A DNA stretch of 64,000 bases from Microdochium bolleyi (lineage: Eukaryota; Ascomycota; Sordariomycetes; Xylariales; Microdochiaceae), in contig KQ964260.1 in NCBI GenBank assembly GCA_001566295.1, positions 248,001-312,000 of the forward strand. Direction: 5' to 3'. Positions 11,032 through 23,172 of the stretch are shown here, in pieces; position 1 is the stretch's first letter, and each line of letters starts with the position of its first letter. The translations under genes were made by a program, and so were the position numbers. The notes beneath the pieces are model-generated. The model made no database searches and was not told the DNA's origin. It saw nothing but the letters and a program-made list of their open reading frames with translations.

Positions 11032-12171
11032 CTACAGAAGAACGCCCATCAGCACCTCCTCCACAATAGAATTTGCCTCGTCATCCGCCCTCTTGCGCCT
11101 CTCCCTCTCCACGACGGCCGTGATGAGCACCTCCTCGCGCTGCGCCGCGCTCAGGCCGTCGACGAGTATCACGATCCGGTCCTCGCGGTAGTCCCCGACC
11201 GCGGCCTTCGCCACGTGCCGGAACCCCTTGGAGAACCCGCGCTGCGTGATGGACTGCCGCGTCCGCACACCACCCATGCTGTTGGAGCTGTGATACTCTG
11301 CAACGCGTACGCCGCCAGTGAGATCGTCCCGTGTTGGCACACGATCGTCGGGGGCTGATTCGGGCTCGCTGTCGCTGCTGCTGCTGGTCGCCTGCTTCTT
11401 TGCTCTCTTCCTTTTATCTTTCTTGACTTTCTCCTTCTCCCTCTTCTTTGCCCTCTTCTCGTTCTTGTTCTCCGCCTTGTCCGTGACTGTGCAGTGCGCC
11501 ATGAGATAAAAGTTCTTGTCGGTGTCCCCTTCCCCATCGCGACCCCAGCGGCACCATCCCAGCCCCGCCAGCGACGCGTACGTCTTCTTCATCTTGAACT
11601 CGCTGCTACCAATGGTCACGTCGGCCTTCGAGCTCGAAATGTCGTGGAACACGGCTTTTCCCAGGGTTATTGTTCTTACGGGCGCAGCATCGCTGTTGCG
11701 CTGCCCCCCAACGCTTCCAGTGTCCTCCTTGTCGTTGCTGGTGTTGTCTGCAGCCTCTGTGGTGCTACTGCTACCACTTCGTGCCACCTCCGGCGGCGGT
11801 GGCGGTGATGGTGGTGGTGGCCCGCCGCGGAGAAAAGTCATGTCCGGCTTCGAGAGCGAGAAGGTTGGCTTCAGCGTGATGGTCATGACCGCATCCCTCG
11901 CCGGCGTGCAGACGGGCACGAGGCTGATGGTCTTCTTGTCGCGGATCACCCGAATGATCCCTGTTGTAAGGCCGGCGCCGGTCCTGCCGCCAGCAGTATC
12001 GGCGGCTCTGGTAGCTCTGGGTGCGGTTTCGTCGGAAGCTGTTGTTGCTCCTATGGTCGTCGTCGGGGCTGCCGGTGCCACTGTAGTCTGGGTCGATTGG
12101 TCCAGAAGCTCATAGGACGGCGGCGGGTCATCGATGCCGTTTCGGCCCGTCTGACACGTATTGGCAGCCAT
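11032..12171 (-). CDS. Hypothetical Lys-rich protein with PPPSY motif
   Basis: Unrecognised 379-aa protein, single exon. The N-terminus has a PPxY motif (DPPPSYELL). A Pro run and a Ser/Thr/Asp-rich linker follow; around residues 230-265 there is a very basic Lys/Arg segment that could act as a nuclear localisation signal, next to a Ser/acidic stretch. Segments around residues 68-115 and 165-225 (with GLGWCRWG and FYLMAHCTV) and the C-terminal block (YREDRIVILVDGLSAAQREE) look like an interrupted beta-rich domain, loosely resembling tubby-C-terminal/LURP-like folds. That resemblance is weak and is not claimed as an assignment. Confidence 0.6.
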   Translation of the reverse strand: MAANTCQTGRNGIDDPPPSYELLDQSTQTTVAPAAPTTTIGATTASDETAPRATRAADTAGGRTGAGLTTGIIRVIRDKKTISLVPVCTPARDAVMTITLKPTFSLSKPDMTFLRGGPPPPSPPPPPEVARSGSSSTTEAADNTSNDKEDTGSVGGQRNSDAAPVRTITLGKAVFHDISSSKADVTIGSSEFKMKKTYASLAGLGWCRWGRDGEGDTDKNFYLMAHCTVTDKAENKNEKRAKKREKEKVKKDKRKRAKKQATSSSSDSEPESAPDDRVPTRDDLTGGVRVAEYHSSNSMGGVRTRQSITQRGFSKGFRHVAKAAVGDYREDRIVILVDGLSAAQREEVLITAVVERERRKRADDEANSIVEEVLMGVLL

Positions 12172-13270
12172 AGTCCCAATTGCTGCGGTGTTGTGTGAAG
12201 CGCAGTCTGTGTTGGTGACGATACACAGATCAGGTCAATCTTTTCGGCAGTGGTGCCTCTTTATCAGCGTTCAAGCGCAAAAAAAGGTGCACTCCTACTC
12301 GTATGAAAAGTGAAAGTGCAGTCCTTGCATCTCACGATTTCACTTTGCGTCTGGACATCGTGATATAGCCACGAAGTCCTCGAAACGCTTGGCGTATGCC
12401 TGGCAGCGCGGTGTCCGCGGGGTTTCCGCACTGCCACAGAGACAGTCGTCTGCATGTGTGGGAGACGGCAGTGCCTGGTCTTGGGAGTCTTGGCTTGCTG
12501 ACATGCATTGCCACGGAAGGTCTTCTGCGTCGATAATGGGGTGGCACCCCAGTGCTTGGAACTCTAAGGGCTTTCTCGGACGAGTCGACGTGCCTCTGGC
12601 AAATTAATTACACAGCTTGGACCATTGCGCTGATCCGGCGACGCCCGAAGACTGCTTGGCCCCTCGATCGGGGAGAATGAATTGGATATGGGTAAATGAT
12701 GATGTGCTGCGCCATGGTCATCGACGTTGAATGACCAGCCAGCCGGGATCCGCGCAGTCCGCAAACTGCCAAGAGGATAAGACACTGTCAGATGTCTTGG
12801 CCAGCAGAGAAGTGGGCTATTTTCACGACTGAAACCCATGCATGGCATCTGCCTGAATGTTTGTGGATTCACACTGGTCAGTCCACATGATTCTGCATTG
12901 GGGCGCATTCAAACCTCCAGGAGTATGAGAAAACGCTCTGGAATATGTCGGAGATGTGTAGTATCTAGACTTTGAATTGCTTTCACGATAATGTTCCTGT
13001 TGGAGATTTGCGGCTCAAAGGAAAAAAAGCTAGCGAGGTCAATCATACATCAGAAATACTCGACAAGTACTCGCAGAAATGGCCAACAACACGTTTCATC
13101 ATCATTTCATCATTGGATATATGGTTTACTAATATCCATGTCCGGATTAATATCGAAAAGGAAAATTGTCAGACAATGTCGTTCGTTGTCCTTTTTGAAG
13201 CGATCCCTCTCAACCCGAGGTACCAGCTATCCTTTCGTTACGCGAGCGTCGAGAGACACACAGAGCGCGC
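12172..13270. other. Intergenic
   Basis: No gene supported. The part from about 12,950 to 13,200 is AT-richer and probably belongs to the 3' region of the HsbA-like gene. Confidence 0.4.
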
Positions 13271-13930
13271 TTACGAGGTGTAGGCGGCGATGGCGCGGTC
13301 GAACGAGGCGTTGAAGTTGTTGATGTAGCCCTGGGCGATGGACTTGGCGGCAGTGGGGACCTTGGTGAGGAGAACGGTGCCGAAGGTGTTGATGGCGGCC
13401 TTCTGCTGGGTGAGCTTGTCGCGGACCTCGGCGGTGAGGCCGAGCTCGTCGACCTGCGGCTTCTTGGCGATGACGACGTCGATGGTCGAGTCGAGGGTGC
13501 GCTGCAGCTGCTGCACGGTGGTGGCGAAGCCGAGGACCTCGACAAGGGTCAGGTTGGGGCTGGCCTGGACGACGGCGGTCGAGGACTGGACTGTACGTTG
13601 GGAAGGATGTGTTAGCTTGTGGAAATGATCTTGGGCACAGGAAGTGAAGTCAATTGTGCTGGCTTGTTGGAGAGTGAGTGCAGCCTTACCGGCAGCAAGG
13701 ACGACGTCGCTCTGGGCGCGGATGGCGGTGACCTCGGCGGGGTCCGTGCCGGTGGAGGCGGCAAAGGCATCACGGAGCTTGATGACCTCCTGCTCGGTGG
13801 CGAGGAGGGAGGCCTTGATGGTGGCGGCCTGGCGGGGGAGGGCGAGCTCTTGGACGGGGGCAGCGATGGGGCTGGCGACGGCGAAGCCGAAAAGAGCCGT
13901 GGCGGCAAGGACGACGTTGTTGAAGAGCAT
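13271..13930 (-). CDS. Secreted HsbA-like cell-surface protein (galactomannoprotein type)
   Basis: Secreted protein of 186 aa, from exons 13930-13690 and 13590-13271. The intron is 99 nt, begins GTAAGG and ends CGTACAG after a CTAAC branch site; because it is a multiple of three the unspliced frame is also open, which could mislead a gene finder. A signal peptide (FGFAVASPIAAPVQ) is followed by an almost wholly helical, Ala/Thr/Val-rich domain with regularly spaced hydrophobic residues and only one Cys, which lies in the intron-encoded part and is lost on splicing. This layout matches the hydrophobic-surface-binding protein A family (HsbA, including Mp1-like galactomannoproteins), which bind hydrophobic surfaces or lipids in the cell wall. 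Confidence 0.8.
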   Translation of the reverse strand: MLFNNVVLAATALFGFAVASPIAAPVQELALPRQAATIKASLLATEQEVIKLRDAFAASTGTDPAEVTAIRAQSDVVLAAGKAALTLQQASTIDFTSCAQDHFHKLTHPSQRTVQSSTAVVQASPNLTLVEVLGFATTVQQLQRTLDSTIDVVIAKKPQVDELGLTAEVRDKLTQQKAAINTFGTVLLTKVPTAAKSIAQGYINNFNASFDRAIAAYTS

Positions 13931-16900
13931 GTTGGCGGTTTGGGTTGATGGACTCGGGGGAAGTCTGGCAGAAAGCTTGTGCTGGATTGCTAGAGGCCCG
14001 AACCGTCGTCGTTAGTAGGTGTGTTTCGATGTTCTGCAGAAGGGATTGGTGGCAGAGCTGGTCACTCACCTTGTGAGAGGCTGTGAGATCTTGTCGAGGC
14101 TGGAGTGGCAGGACAGAGTTGGCCTGATCAAGGGGAAGAAAGGCGATCTTTATAGATGTTGGTCCGGGTGCTTATACGCAGCTGGAAACATCACCGCCAT
14201 CCTGGGCAGGACAGCAAGGGTCAGATCGTGATTATTCCGTGCTTCGTAGCACTTTGCTGTGATCAGACTCGCAGTCAGGCATTCCCCACACGATGGAGTT
14301 GCACTCAACGCAACGCTGCCTCACACCCGCCGGGCCCTGGCGACCCCTCTTCCCGGACAGGCATCTCCAACGTTGCTGCCGCGGCTGGTTCAGGGGGGTC
14401 TGTCCGTAAAGAAAAGTCAGGCACGAAGCCTGTTGTTGGCTTGTGACTGAGATTGCCGGAGGTACCACACAGGGCTTCCCAGGCAGTGAAAGGTACATGC
14501 CGAGCATGTGAGTGCCTTGAGGTCGAGCCACCCCCGCTCGCTTGAGCACCGTCAGCAGCAGCCCATGCTGGCGAACGTAGCATCGGGGTGTCTCATGCGA
14601 GGTCCTCATCCGCCGGCCAGGCAGGCCACAGAGGGGCAGCCAGCATGGTGATTGGTGCGTCAGTCTGCCTTGCCGGTGGGGATGCTGGACATAACAAAGG
14701 TCCTATAGGCATGGCGCAATTATTGTCGCAGGAATGGTAATACAGCTAAGCGTCAACAAGGATTTCACCCCGTGGGGAATTCGCTGGGCGGTGGGTAGTT
14801 TCTGTGTTTTGCCGTGTTGATGTTTCTCAGGTCGCGGGTCTGTCGTAGTATTGTTTATGGGTTCCGAGAAAACCTTAGCTCTGTCAAAGCGCTAAGGCAC
14901 ATTGTGCTATTATACAGAACCGGTAAGATCGGCCATGTGAATCACATGGTGTTCGAAGGATTCAGTGCAGACGGCACACGGCTGTGTCCGTGGGTCGTAA
15001 TATGTAGGCATGCTGCAAAGGTGGTCCGACCGGTTGATCTTCCGCTTTCGGCGGTTCGCTCGCCGCCCGTTCATAGTACATCGCTAGAAATCCAGGGCAC
15101 ATTAGTGATGGCTGGTGTGAATGTGTGTCTACTCGCCGACTGTGGAGACCATTGCTGTGCCTAGGTGCCGCCCTGCACAGTTTGTTGAGCCCGGCCGAAC
15201 AAGCCTCGGATGAAGCAGGAGCGGGGGAACCGACCAGGGGCAGGCCTCAGGCCTTGAGCAGTGGGCAAGGAAGCCAGCAGGAATGCAAAGATGGGGAACC
15301 CTGCAGGAATCCGGGGTCGTCTTTGGTGTGCGTGGGGTCGAGATGACCCAGCCAGGGCCAGCCCGCTCGCTTGTGACTTGGCTCGGGAGCGGGCGGCATT
15401 GCGAGCAAGGTGTGTATGTACTGCGTATGATTCGTGCTGCAGGCTGAGCGGCTTGTCGTGATCAGGGGTGAGCATGCGAGACCGGCCGCTTTCTCATGTT
15501 TGGCAACATTTCCCGCCCCTTGCACTCGTGGTAGCGTGCAGAGTTGCAACTTCTCAAGGAGCACTGCCAAGGATTTCCCCATGGGGCAGCCTCTGGAGCG
15601 TGTGATTTGCTCCGACAACCTCCATGTTCATTCTCTGGCCCGGGGAAAGGTTGACGCTAATCCGCTCCACGCTGCAGGGCACAAGTCGGGAGTCACAATG
15701 CTTGTTTTCTGCGTGTCGATCTGCTTTCCTGCCACCTGACGAGAGCGGTCTTGAGCATGGATCCATTGTAGGCTCATTGTATCACTCATTCAGCACGGCA
15801 TCATGCTCCTGCACGCGGCACAGCGCGCCATCTCGCTGCTTTTAGGACTGCCAAGTCGCCTGTGGATCAGTCCTGAGCCGCGCACCCGTCAACAGAGCCC
15901 TTCCAGTGCCGCATGTCGAGCAGAAAGGCATCCCTTCTACCCGTGATTGCCACCAAACTCTCTATAGCAGCAGTTGTGAAGGCCCATTTCCCTCCAGGTC
16001 CGGTCTGTGGCGCTGTCAGGAGTGGTATGGTATATCCACCAAAATCCTACTCAACGCCCGTGCCTATGGCGCACGCTCACCCAGCCGCTGTGCCGCTCAT
16101 GCTGCAGAGACCAGCCTTCATCCATGCATCGTGCCGCCGAGACCTCCTCAGTCACTTCATGGGCCGATGGTAGCATTCCGCTTGTGCAGCGTGCCACGCC
16201 CACGCAAACTCCATGGCATGACGACGGCACCTGTCCACGTGCATCTTGCACCGTTGCAATCGGTAGATTCCCTCCGGGTCTTTGCATACTGGACCTCGGA
16301 ATACCACTTGAAGTCCTTCCCTCATGGCTCGTGAAAGAGAGGAGGCGCGCCGTGGAGTCGTATCCCCCTCGAAGTGGCCTCTATGCACATGCCAAACCCG
16401 CAGCTGATGACTATTTGCTCCAATGCGGCTGTAAGCGTCTACCATTGTGCTCTGCTTTCGGCCAACGAAGAGACACAGAACGCCATTCGTGGCGCAATGC
16501 TAGTCTTCAAAAGCCCTTCGATCTCGGGATGCTAGCAGCCCACATTGACGAGGCATACTTCGTTCTGTACCATGACCGCCAAGGCGGGCAACTGCCGTCG
16601 TGGCTCCACAGCGGTCACTCTATCCAGTGCCACTCGGCCGGGTGAGCATCCGTGCCGAGCAGTTCTTCGTGCCAGCAGTCGGAGCAATACGGCCCAGGCC
16701 GCTGCACAAAGTGGCGGCTCGTTGCCCTCTGGATCGACAATTAAATTGTGATTAACGGCTGTAGGGTTAGGGAAAGCAAAGGATGGTACCTGACGAAAAG
16801 CCCCCAGGCGTAGCATCGACATGAATCACATGAGGGATATCCTGGGGAAACACCCCAGCAGCCTTCCCTAGTCTACGAATCCTTGCACATGCTCCCCACC

Positions 16901-17307
16901 GCTGTAGCGAGCACGCCACATCTCGCCCTCACCGCATCAGGCAGGTGAGCCACAAGGGTTGATCCCAAGTCACCATCCGCGAAGCTCGCAGCTGTTGTGT
17001 GGACATGGGCTCAAGGTAGCATTCATCCATCCCTTCCAATGCCATATTCATTGACGTTGTAGCTTTACACAATCCCACACGGGAAAGACCACGCAGGGCT
17101 CGCATAATGCATCGTTTAATTGCCTGGCACTGCTTCCATCTTATGCTCGCGACGCCACCGTCGAGCTGAACTCAAGCAGGGGCTTGACTCACACATTTTC
17201 TCGTTGCACGTGTTAAGGCATGGTCAAGAAAACTTGAATCGCACTACCCCAAACAGCCACATCCTATCCTGCGATGGAGCTTCCACACAGCATGTGGTTC
17301 TTGCCGC
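13931..17307. other. Long intergenic region
   Basis: About 3.4 kb without a supported gene. Open frames of up to about 210 codons exist (for example 16007-16645, plus strand), but their translations are rich in Arg, His, Cys and Ser without domain-like patterning, so they look like chance. A short TAGGGTTAGGG stretch lies near 16763. No transposon ends were recognised. Confidence 0.4.
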
Positions 17308-19625
17308 TCAGTGCGCGAACCGGAAGTCCAACCGCCGGCTGCCCTGTAGCTTCGTCGTCTCGCGGTACCCGCGCTGCTCGTCCTCGCTCATGCCCTTCCA
17401 GATCCTGTCGCGGCGCTTGTTCTCGTGCACGTAGTACCACTTGGCAAATAAGAAGAGCAGGATAGCGAGGAGGTTGATGGCGAGCAGGTACGTGTTGCCC
17501 TTGCGGTACTGGGGTTTGTCCTCGTCGCGGTACATGTTGTTGCTGATGACGTTGCCGAGCTGTACGGACATCTGATGTGGACGATTCTTGCGTCAGTCAC
17601 AGGATTGATCGAGGGGGTGCATTTCCGGCCTGGGGGGAGCCTGATTTGCTTGGGGAGTTCTGCGAGTGCTCGGGGAGATGAAGACTCACGTTGTACAGTG
17701 CAGCCGATATGGATCTCGTTCCGACATTGTTCGAGTTGCGCGATACCCAGGCGACGAGGATCGCATCTGCTCGGCGACTTTGGTTAGCATGACTAAGATC
17801 TTTCAGATCTTCGGCCCGCATCGCGGCAAGAATGTGCGACCGGCAAAATGGTTCTGACTCACGGCAGTAGGGATACGAAAGGAGCGTCGTCACGATTCCG
17901 AATGTGCCCCATTGGTTTGAGATCGTGCCAGGCCAGAAGCGCAGCGCGATAATGCACGGCAGCGTCCAGAGAGACTGCAGCATGGCAACCAAGGCGCGCT
18001 CGTTGACCCTGACAGACAGCCAGGTGACGGCGAGCAAAGTGATGATATGCATAACAGACTATGATGTCAGGACGTCCATGATCAGCGTCATTCTTTCAAG
18101 TACGCGATACCCGTGTTCTTTTCCTACACCCCTAGAACACGATGAGGCAGGGTCGGGATGAACTCACAGCTGGAATGGTCAACAAGTTCGTCGTCATCGT
18201 GTCGAACCCGAGACTCCGCAGAATAAGCGTGTTGTACGTCTTAGGCGGGGCCTGCGGGATATAGCAGATGAGACCGAGCGCGTAGATGGGCCACAGGTGG
18301 TAGTCCTTGAGTGCGTTCCAGAGTCGCCGCGGCGTGATGGCCTGGCGGTTGTGCATGTCGCCCTTGGACGGATCGTCGCGCAGCACGCGGTTCACCACGA
18401 TCAGTGTCTCGCGCTCCGTGAACCAACCCTTGGGCCGGAACCACGTCTTGGTCTGTACCGCTGAGGCGGGCATGTAGAAAATGAGGCTATGCCAACCTGG
18501 AAGAAGACAAGTCCTTCGTAAGTAAGTGCGTTGCAGCAAAAGCATCACGTGAGATGACCTGGGTGACCAAGAAACGGTGGGCCGGTTTCAAATTAAGTCA
18601 GTATATGGCTGGGAAGAGATTGTACTCACACAAAGGGTGATGAGACCTTCAATGAGGAACAGCCACCTCCAACCAGCATGGCCAAGCACTCCACGCATCC
18701 GCAGTAAACCAAATGCAGCGAGCGAGGTTGCAATGTCGGTGACGGAGAGAGCAGTCCAAAAGTAGCTGGTACGGGTCAGTGTTGATCACCTGACAGAGAA
18801 GGAGACACGCATACCTCAAGCGTATCGGCAGCTCCGTCGACGTGTAGAAGTAGCTGAGCCACAGGATGATGTCGGGAATAAAGCCGCCCTCGAGCATACC
18901 AATCAGTGCGCGGGTTGCGAGGAAGCTTCCTTTGCCTGACAGCCAGAATTGCGATGTTGCAACGATAGACCATAGAGTGATCTGCATTGGGATCCAGCGA
19001 TCCGGCCCCATCTTCTTGGAGATCAGCTGCGAAGGCAATTCTGCCAGAAGGAAGGAGACCAGAAAGACAATGTTGCCCTGATTGAAGTCTGGCCGGAAGG
19101 ATTCCGTTAGTGTCACTGTCCTGCCCTCGTTGCGTCTAGGAGGAAAGGATCTGAACCGGCTCTAAACATACCATTGGTGTTCATTCCAAGGTCGTCAAGC
19201 ATATTGTCAGACACTGCTTGGCTGAGATTGCCACGATCAACCTGAAGTCCGAAGAACATGACGCACTGGAAAAGTGTGATTAGCTCGTGGCTACAACAAT
19301 CCATCCCACAGATGTCCCGACTTACTGCCCACAAACAGACTCTCCAGTCAAGCTTGCGAATCAATTGCTTTTCCTCCTCTTCAGTCCATTCCAGCTTGGG
19401 ATCGAAAGCACCACGACACTCATATTGCGCGTCGTCGTAGACACCCTTCCAGTATTCAGCTACATCGGGTTTGGTGAAGGGGTTCGGGTCGAATTCACTG
19501 TCCGAATCTGAGTCAGAGAGCTCTGTCGATTTGTTCGTGGGTGACACTGCGGCGTGGATCTCATGAGCCAATTGAGTCTTGGAGTCAATGCCGAGCTGGC
19601 CCGTGGCTGTGTGAGCGGTCGCCAT
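17308..19625 (-). CDS. MFS transporter, allantoate/anion:cation symporter (Dal5-like) family
   Basis: Plasma-membrane permease of the major facilitator superfamily, 555 aa, from eight exons: 19625-19326, 19265-19172, 19088-18815, 18765-18632, 18496-18168, 18058-17863, 17766-17690, 17571-17308. All phases agree. Family marks include FFGLQVDRGNLSQAVSDN in TM1, LPSQLISKKMGPDRWIP, ALIGMLEGGFIPD, a central loop TWFRPKGWFTERE with NRVLRDDPSKGDMHNRQA, SRNSNNVGTR, and the C-terminal RLDFRFAH. About 12 TM segments are expected. Substrates of this family include allantoate, nicotinate and other small anions. The exon 4/5 junction is odd: the expected GIASFF-type sequence lies in a frame that breaks after F, and the in-frame splice uses the donor GTGTGA rather than the better GTGAGT two bases on. 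Confidence 0.85.
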
Positions 19626-21930
19626 CTTCGCGAGGACAAGGGCAGTAGACGACTGTGAGAGGCTGGACTCTTTGCACGAGACGCTTCGACACAGACAGTA
19701 AAGTTATCGGTACATGGGGGAGCCGGTCCTGCGCCGACACTTATACAATCTCTAAATCTCAGGCCATCCGATGCACCCTAGACGGTGCCTCTATTGCCAC
19801 TTTGGGGCTCAAGATTGCGCCATCGCGGGATCCAAGAGCGTGGCGCCCAGCGCGCTGCGGCCGATACTCGCAACCAAGCATCTCTTGGCCGACGCTATTC
19901 ACCTCTTCAGTGGAACAAGCTCGACAGACGATCCCGCTATCGCTCCGAACGACCCAAAATTAACAGGGTAGCGCCTCCAACCAGCCCGATGGTTACATCA
20001 CCAAACGCGGTGGCTCAAAGGCGTGCTCGGGGAACGTCGCCTAGGCCTTGCATGAATCGGATGAGAATGGCAGCCACGCGTGGGGGGGACTCTCTATCGT
20101 TCGAAGCACCTCTGGCGCACGAGCAAGGATGATATTGCGTATGAAACAAGTTGAAGCCAACCGGAGCGCGACGTGTCATGAATGTGCTGATAACGGCTGT
20201 GTCCTGACTTGCTCCAACAGCTGGACGGGGTGAGGGGTCGGGGTGTCCCCCATACCAGTTTGCGCATGTGCATCAAGGGGCGCATCGCGTGATACGCACA
20301 TCATATTGCACCAGTGCGAGGCCACAACCACAAAGGGCACGTGTCCCCAGCCGCGTCCGACTTCATGGATTGGCAAGTTGTTTTCGCAGCTACTGGCATA
20401 TATTTGGTCAAACCTTCCTCCCCTCTTACTTCTAAACACTGCATGCACGGGACTTTCGTCTTTGTGTTCTTCTGCGGGCGTCTTCCAAACGGTTATCATG
20501 GGCTTCAGCCACAACCACATCAAATTACTCTCCAAGACAGACGTCGCGACCAAGACGGGCCATCCAGAGAACACAGTCGTGTGGAGAACGGTGCCTCACA
20601 TCGCACCATGTCCTCTGTTGATTGGCGAGATGGAGCAACGACTTTGCCCTGGTCGTACCAAGATTCCCTTCCTGAACATCAATTAAGGACGACATAGTCA
20701 TACAAAGGAACAGTAAGTTTGATTTGCAATCATGCCAAGCTTCTGTGCTGGGACAGTTCATGGCGACTGGCTACTTGGATCATACTCCCAAGGCTCAGGC
20801 TCCGGCGGGCCATTGATCGGCTACAGTTCCAAGGATAGTTACTTTCTATGGGCCTTCAGGCCCAAAGAGAGGTAAAATTTCTGTCGCTGCCGGTGCAGGA
20901 CAATGTGCCTGCGCGCCCGGAAACGCACGTGCCAACTACTGCGGCGCATGAAATGAGCAAGCTCGGCAGCATCCTATATTTTTTGTCCCCAGCAAAAGTT
21001 CAAATGTGCATTCTATCCTCGGTCTTGTTGTACTGGATAAATACTAGGCGGGGTTTCTCACATGCACAATACGATCGTAGTTATGGCCAGCGCCTCGGAG
21101 TGTCAACGACTCTCAGCCGCCCTGAACGTCTTGATTCACACGATTATCCGTCTCAAGCGGAGAACAAGTCTTTCTTGTTCGTGACCATAGTACGGCAAGC
21201 AGTCATACCCGTATTCAATTGCAGGTATACGTAATCAGATCCGCAAGGCACCCACGTTCTCACATGATAGTCCCTGCTCAAACAAGACTTTGCGGGAAGC
21301 TACAAGTCGCAGTTCCCGGATTGTAATTTCATCCGCGACTGCCATGAGTACCTTGGCCGCGCTTGGAGTATGAGCTGTATCAAAGTCTATACGCTAAGCA
21401 CCTAAGGCCAGGTTCCAGCACGGCCAAGGCAACATCGATCATCTTTGGTCCGTCCGGATTATTGTCAACCAGTGCTGCCGGAGGCGGCAACGCTAGGGGC
21501 TTGCATGCCACGCCGAGCTTTTCACGAGCCCAACATATCTGTGGTCTTGATGTTCGGCTATCACGACTGGCTATTCAAAGAGCATCCTGGCTCGGCTCGG
21601 GCGACTGCTGAATCCGAAGCTTTTCAGATACAGTCGCAATCCCATTCACACCAATCACGAGCGAAGACCATGTTCATGTAGTCCTAACATATTGTGCACC
21701 ATCAGCGTGTTGTTTGTGCAGCATTCATCCACTGCAATTACATTTGTCTGCTGGTGAACCGACGAGTGAGCATGAAGAACTAGTGCGATCGCGGTAACAT
21801 TGATCATGAGAGATGAGCGCTCTCATATTTGCAACACACATGCCAAACCAAAATTCTTTGTTGAAAAGATCAGAATGGAATCATTAGATTTACTTTTTAT
21901 CGGGAAATTCAGGACTCAAACGCCCTCTTC
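19626..21930. other. Long intergenic region
   Basis: 2.3 kb with the MFS promoter at its left end and the 3' flank of the membrane protein gene at its right end. Several open frames exist, but none has domain-like composition or splice support. No repeat was recognised. Confidence 0.4.
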
Positions 21931-23172
21931 TCAGTACCTGGCCCCAAGCTCAGCTGGCCGTGCCCGCTCGTCTAGCTCGGCCGGCTGTATCCCTCCATTC
22001 TCCCAATTAGATATCCCATAATGTGAATTTACGTGCGTCAGGGGTGGACCCATATCCCCATATCCCGTAGCTTCGTGGCCCTGGTTATGCTGGTCCCAGC
22101 TGTTGTAGGATGTCCACGACTGGCCCGACCATACCCGTGGTGAAGACCGGACCGTCGGGCCGCTCCAAAGCTCCGAGGGTGGTCTCGGCTGCTGTACTGG
22201 CGGTGGAGGCCAGGAAGAAGGCGACGGTACCATGGCGCCCTGCTCGAGGGATGGGTGATGTTGGGGTTTCGGCACGAAGCCTCCGTTATTCGTCGTTAAA
22301 GCAGACTCCGTCGACCGTTTCGCTTGTCCCAGTCTCTGTCGCCGATGCCGCCGCAGACACAGCACGGCGGAGACCAAAAGAAAAATCACAACGGCGCCGG
22401 TCCCGATACCGACACCAATCCACGCTTCCCTGCTCAGTCTTGACGACGAAGGACTCGATGCATTATTTCCTCCGTTGCTACCGCTATCGCCAGTACCTGA
22501 CCCAGAACCGGACAAGAGCACAGATAGGAACGCGGTCGCCGTAACCACTGCGGTCGAGCTCCCGGTTGCGTGCACTATCTCGGTGAGTGTGGTAGTCTTC
22601 GTGACCCAGATCAGGTTGGTGCTCGTAAATCCCGTGAAAGTGACTAGTGCAGTCTCCGTTGTGGTCTCGTACACCCAGTCTGTTGTTATGTATGACTTTA
22701 TCGTCGTCGCCTGGCGTGGGCGAAGTCTCCCGTCGTCACTATCAGCTTGCTTGCCCACTGTGGACCTCGCGGCTGTCAACTGTGATGCAAGCGAAGTGCT
22801 TGTCAGCGTCATGGTCTGGGTGACGGTGACTGTGCTCGTCTTTGGCTGCGCAGTAATTGTGGTTGTTGTAGCTTCAGTTTCCCAGGTCGTGCTTGTCGTG
22901 AAAAATACCGTGGACACCGTTGTGTAACGGGTCGACATCTTGATATGATATCCAGTGACCGTCAAGGTGTCCTCGACGATGGCTACCTGCCTGTGATACA
23001 CTGCTCCAGAATAGCTGTGGACGAGCGTCCGTGCCGAGCTGACCGTTGTGGATGTATTGAGTTCATCGTGACGACCTGGTCTTGCCGTAGAACTGTAGGT
23101 GAGAAAGAGCAGCAGCAGCAGCTGGAGCAGCAACATCGGTCGCTGGAAGATCATGATGGGGAGCATGAGCAT
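21931..23172 (-). CDS. Ser/Thr-rich single-pass membrane protein (Mid2/WSC-like layout)
   Basis: 413 aa in one exon. The N-terminus is a long leucine-rich signal sequence ending near STARPG (about residue 30). The ectodomain (31-245) is extremely Thr/Ser/Val-rich with repeated TTT, TVT and STV strings, which suggests dense O-mannosylation. A Ser/Gly/Asn linker precedes a TM segment at about 250-273 (WIGVGIGTGAVVIFLLVSAV), followed at once by the basic LRRHRRQR and a cytosolic tail rich in Pro, Gln, Trp and Tyr. This is the layout of fungal cell-wall stress sensors such as Mid2/Wsc proteins, but there is no WSC cysteine domain. Function unknown; a surface sensor or mucin is plausible. ATG codons at residues 1, 3, 7 and 13 make the exact start uncertain. 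Confidence 0.7.
   Translation of the reverse strand: MLMLPIMIFQRPMLLLQLLLLLFLTYSSTARPGRHDELNTSTTVSSARTLVHSYSGAVYHRQVAIVEDTLTVTGYHIKMSTRYTTVSTVFFTTSTTWETEATTTTITAQPKTSTVTVTQTMTLTSTSLASQLTAARSTVGKQADSDDGRLRPRQATTIKSYITTDWVYETTTETALVTFTGFTSTNLIWVTKTTTLTEIVHATGSSTAVVTATAFLSVLLSGSGSGTGDSGSNGGNNASSPSSSRLSREAWIGVGIGTGAVVIFLLVSAVLCLRRHRRQRLGQAKRSTESALTTNNGGFVPKPQHHPSLEQGAMVPSPSSWPPPPVQQPRPPSELWSGPTVRSSPRVWSGQSWTSYNSWDQHNQGHEATGYGDMGPPLTHVNSHYGISNWENGGIQPAELDERARPAELGARY

Noticed and set aside
16007..16645. 212-codon open frame in the 14-17 kb gap
   Set aside because: Cys/Ser/Arg/His-rich translation without domain pattern, no splice partners, overlaps other equally long chance frames.
16763..16773. 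TAGGGTTAGGG, telomere-like
   Set aside because: Fewer than two full repeats and no subtelomeric context; expected by chance in a window this long.
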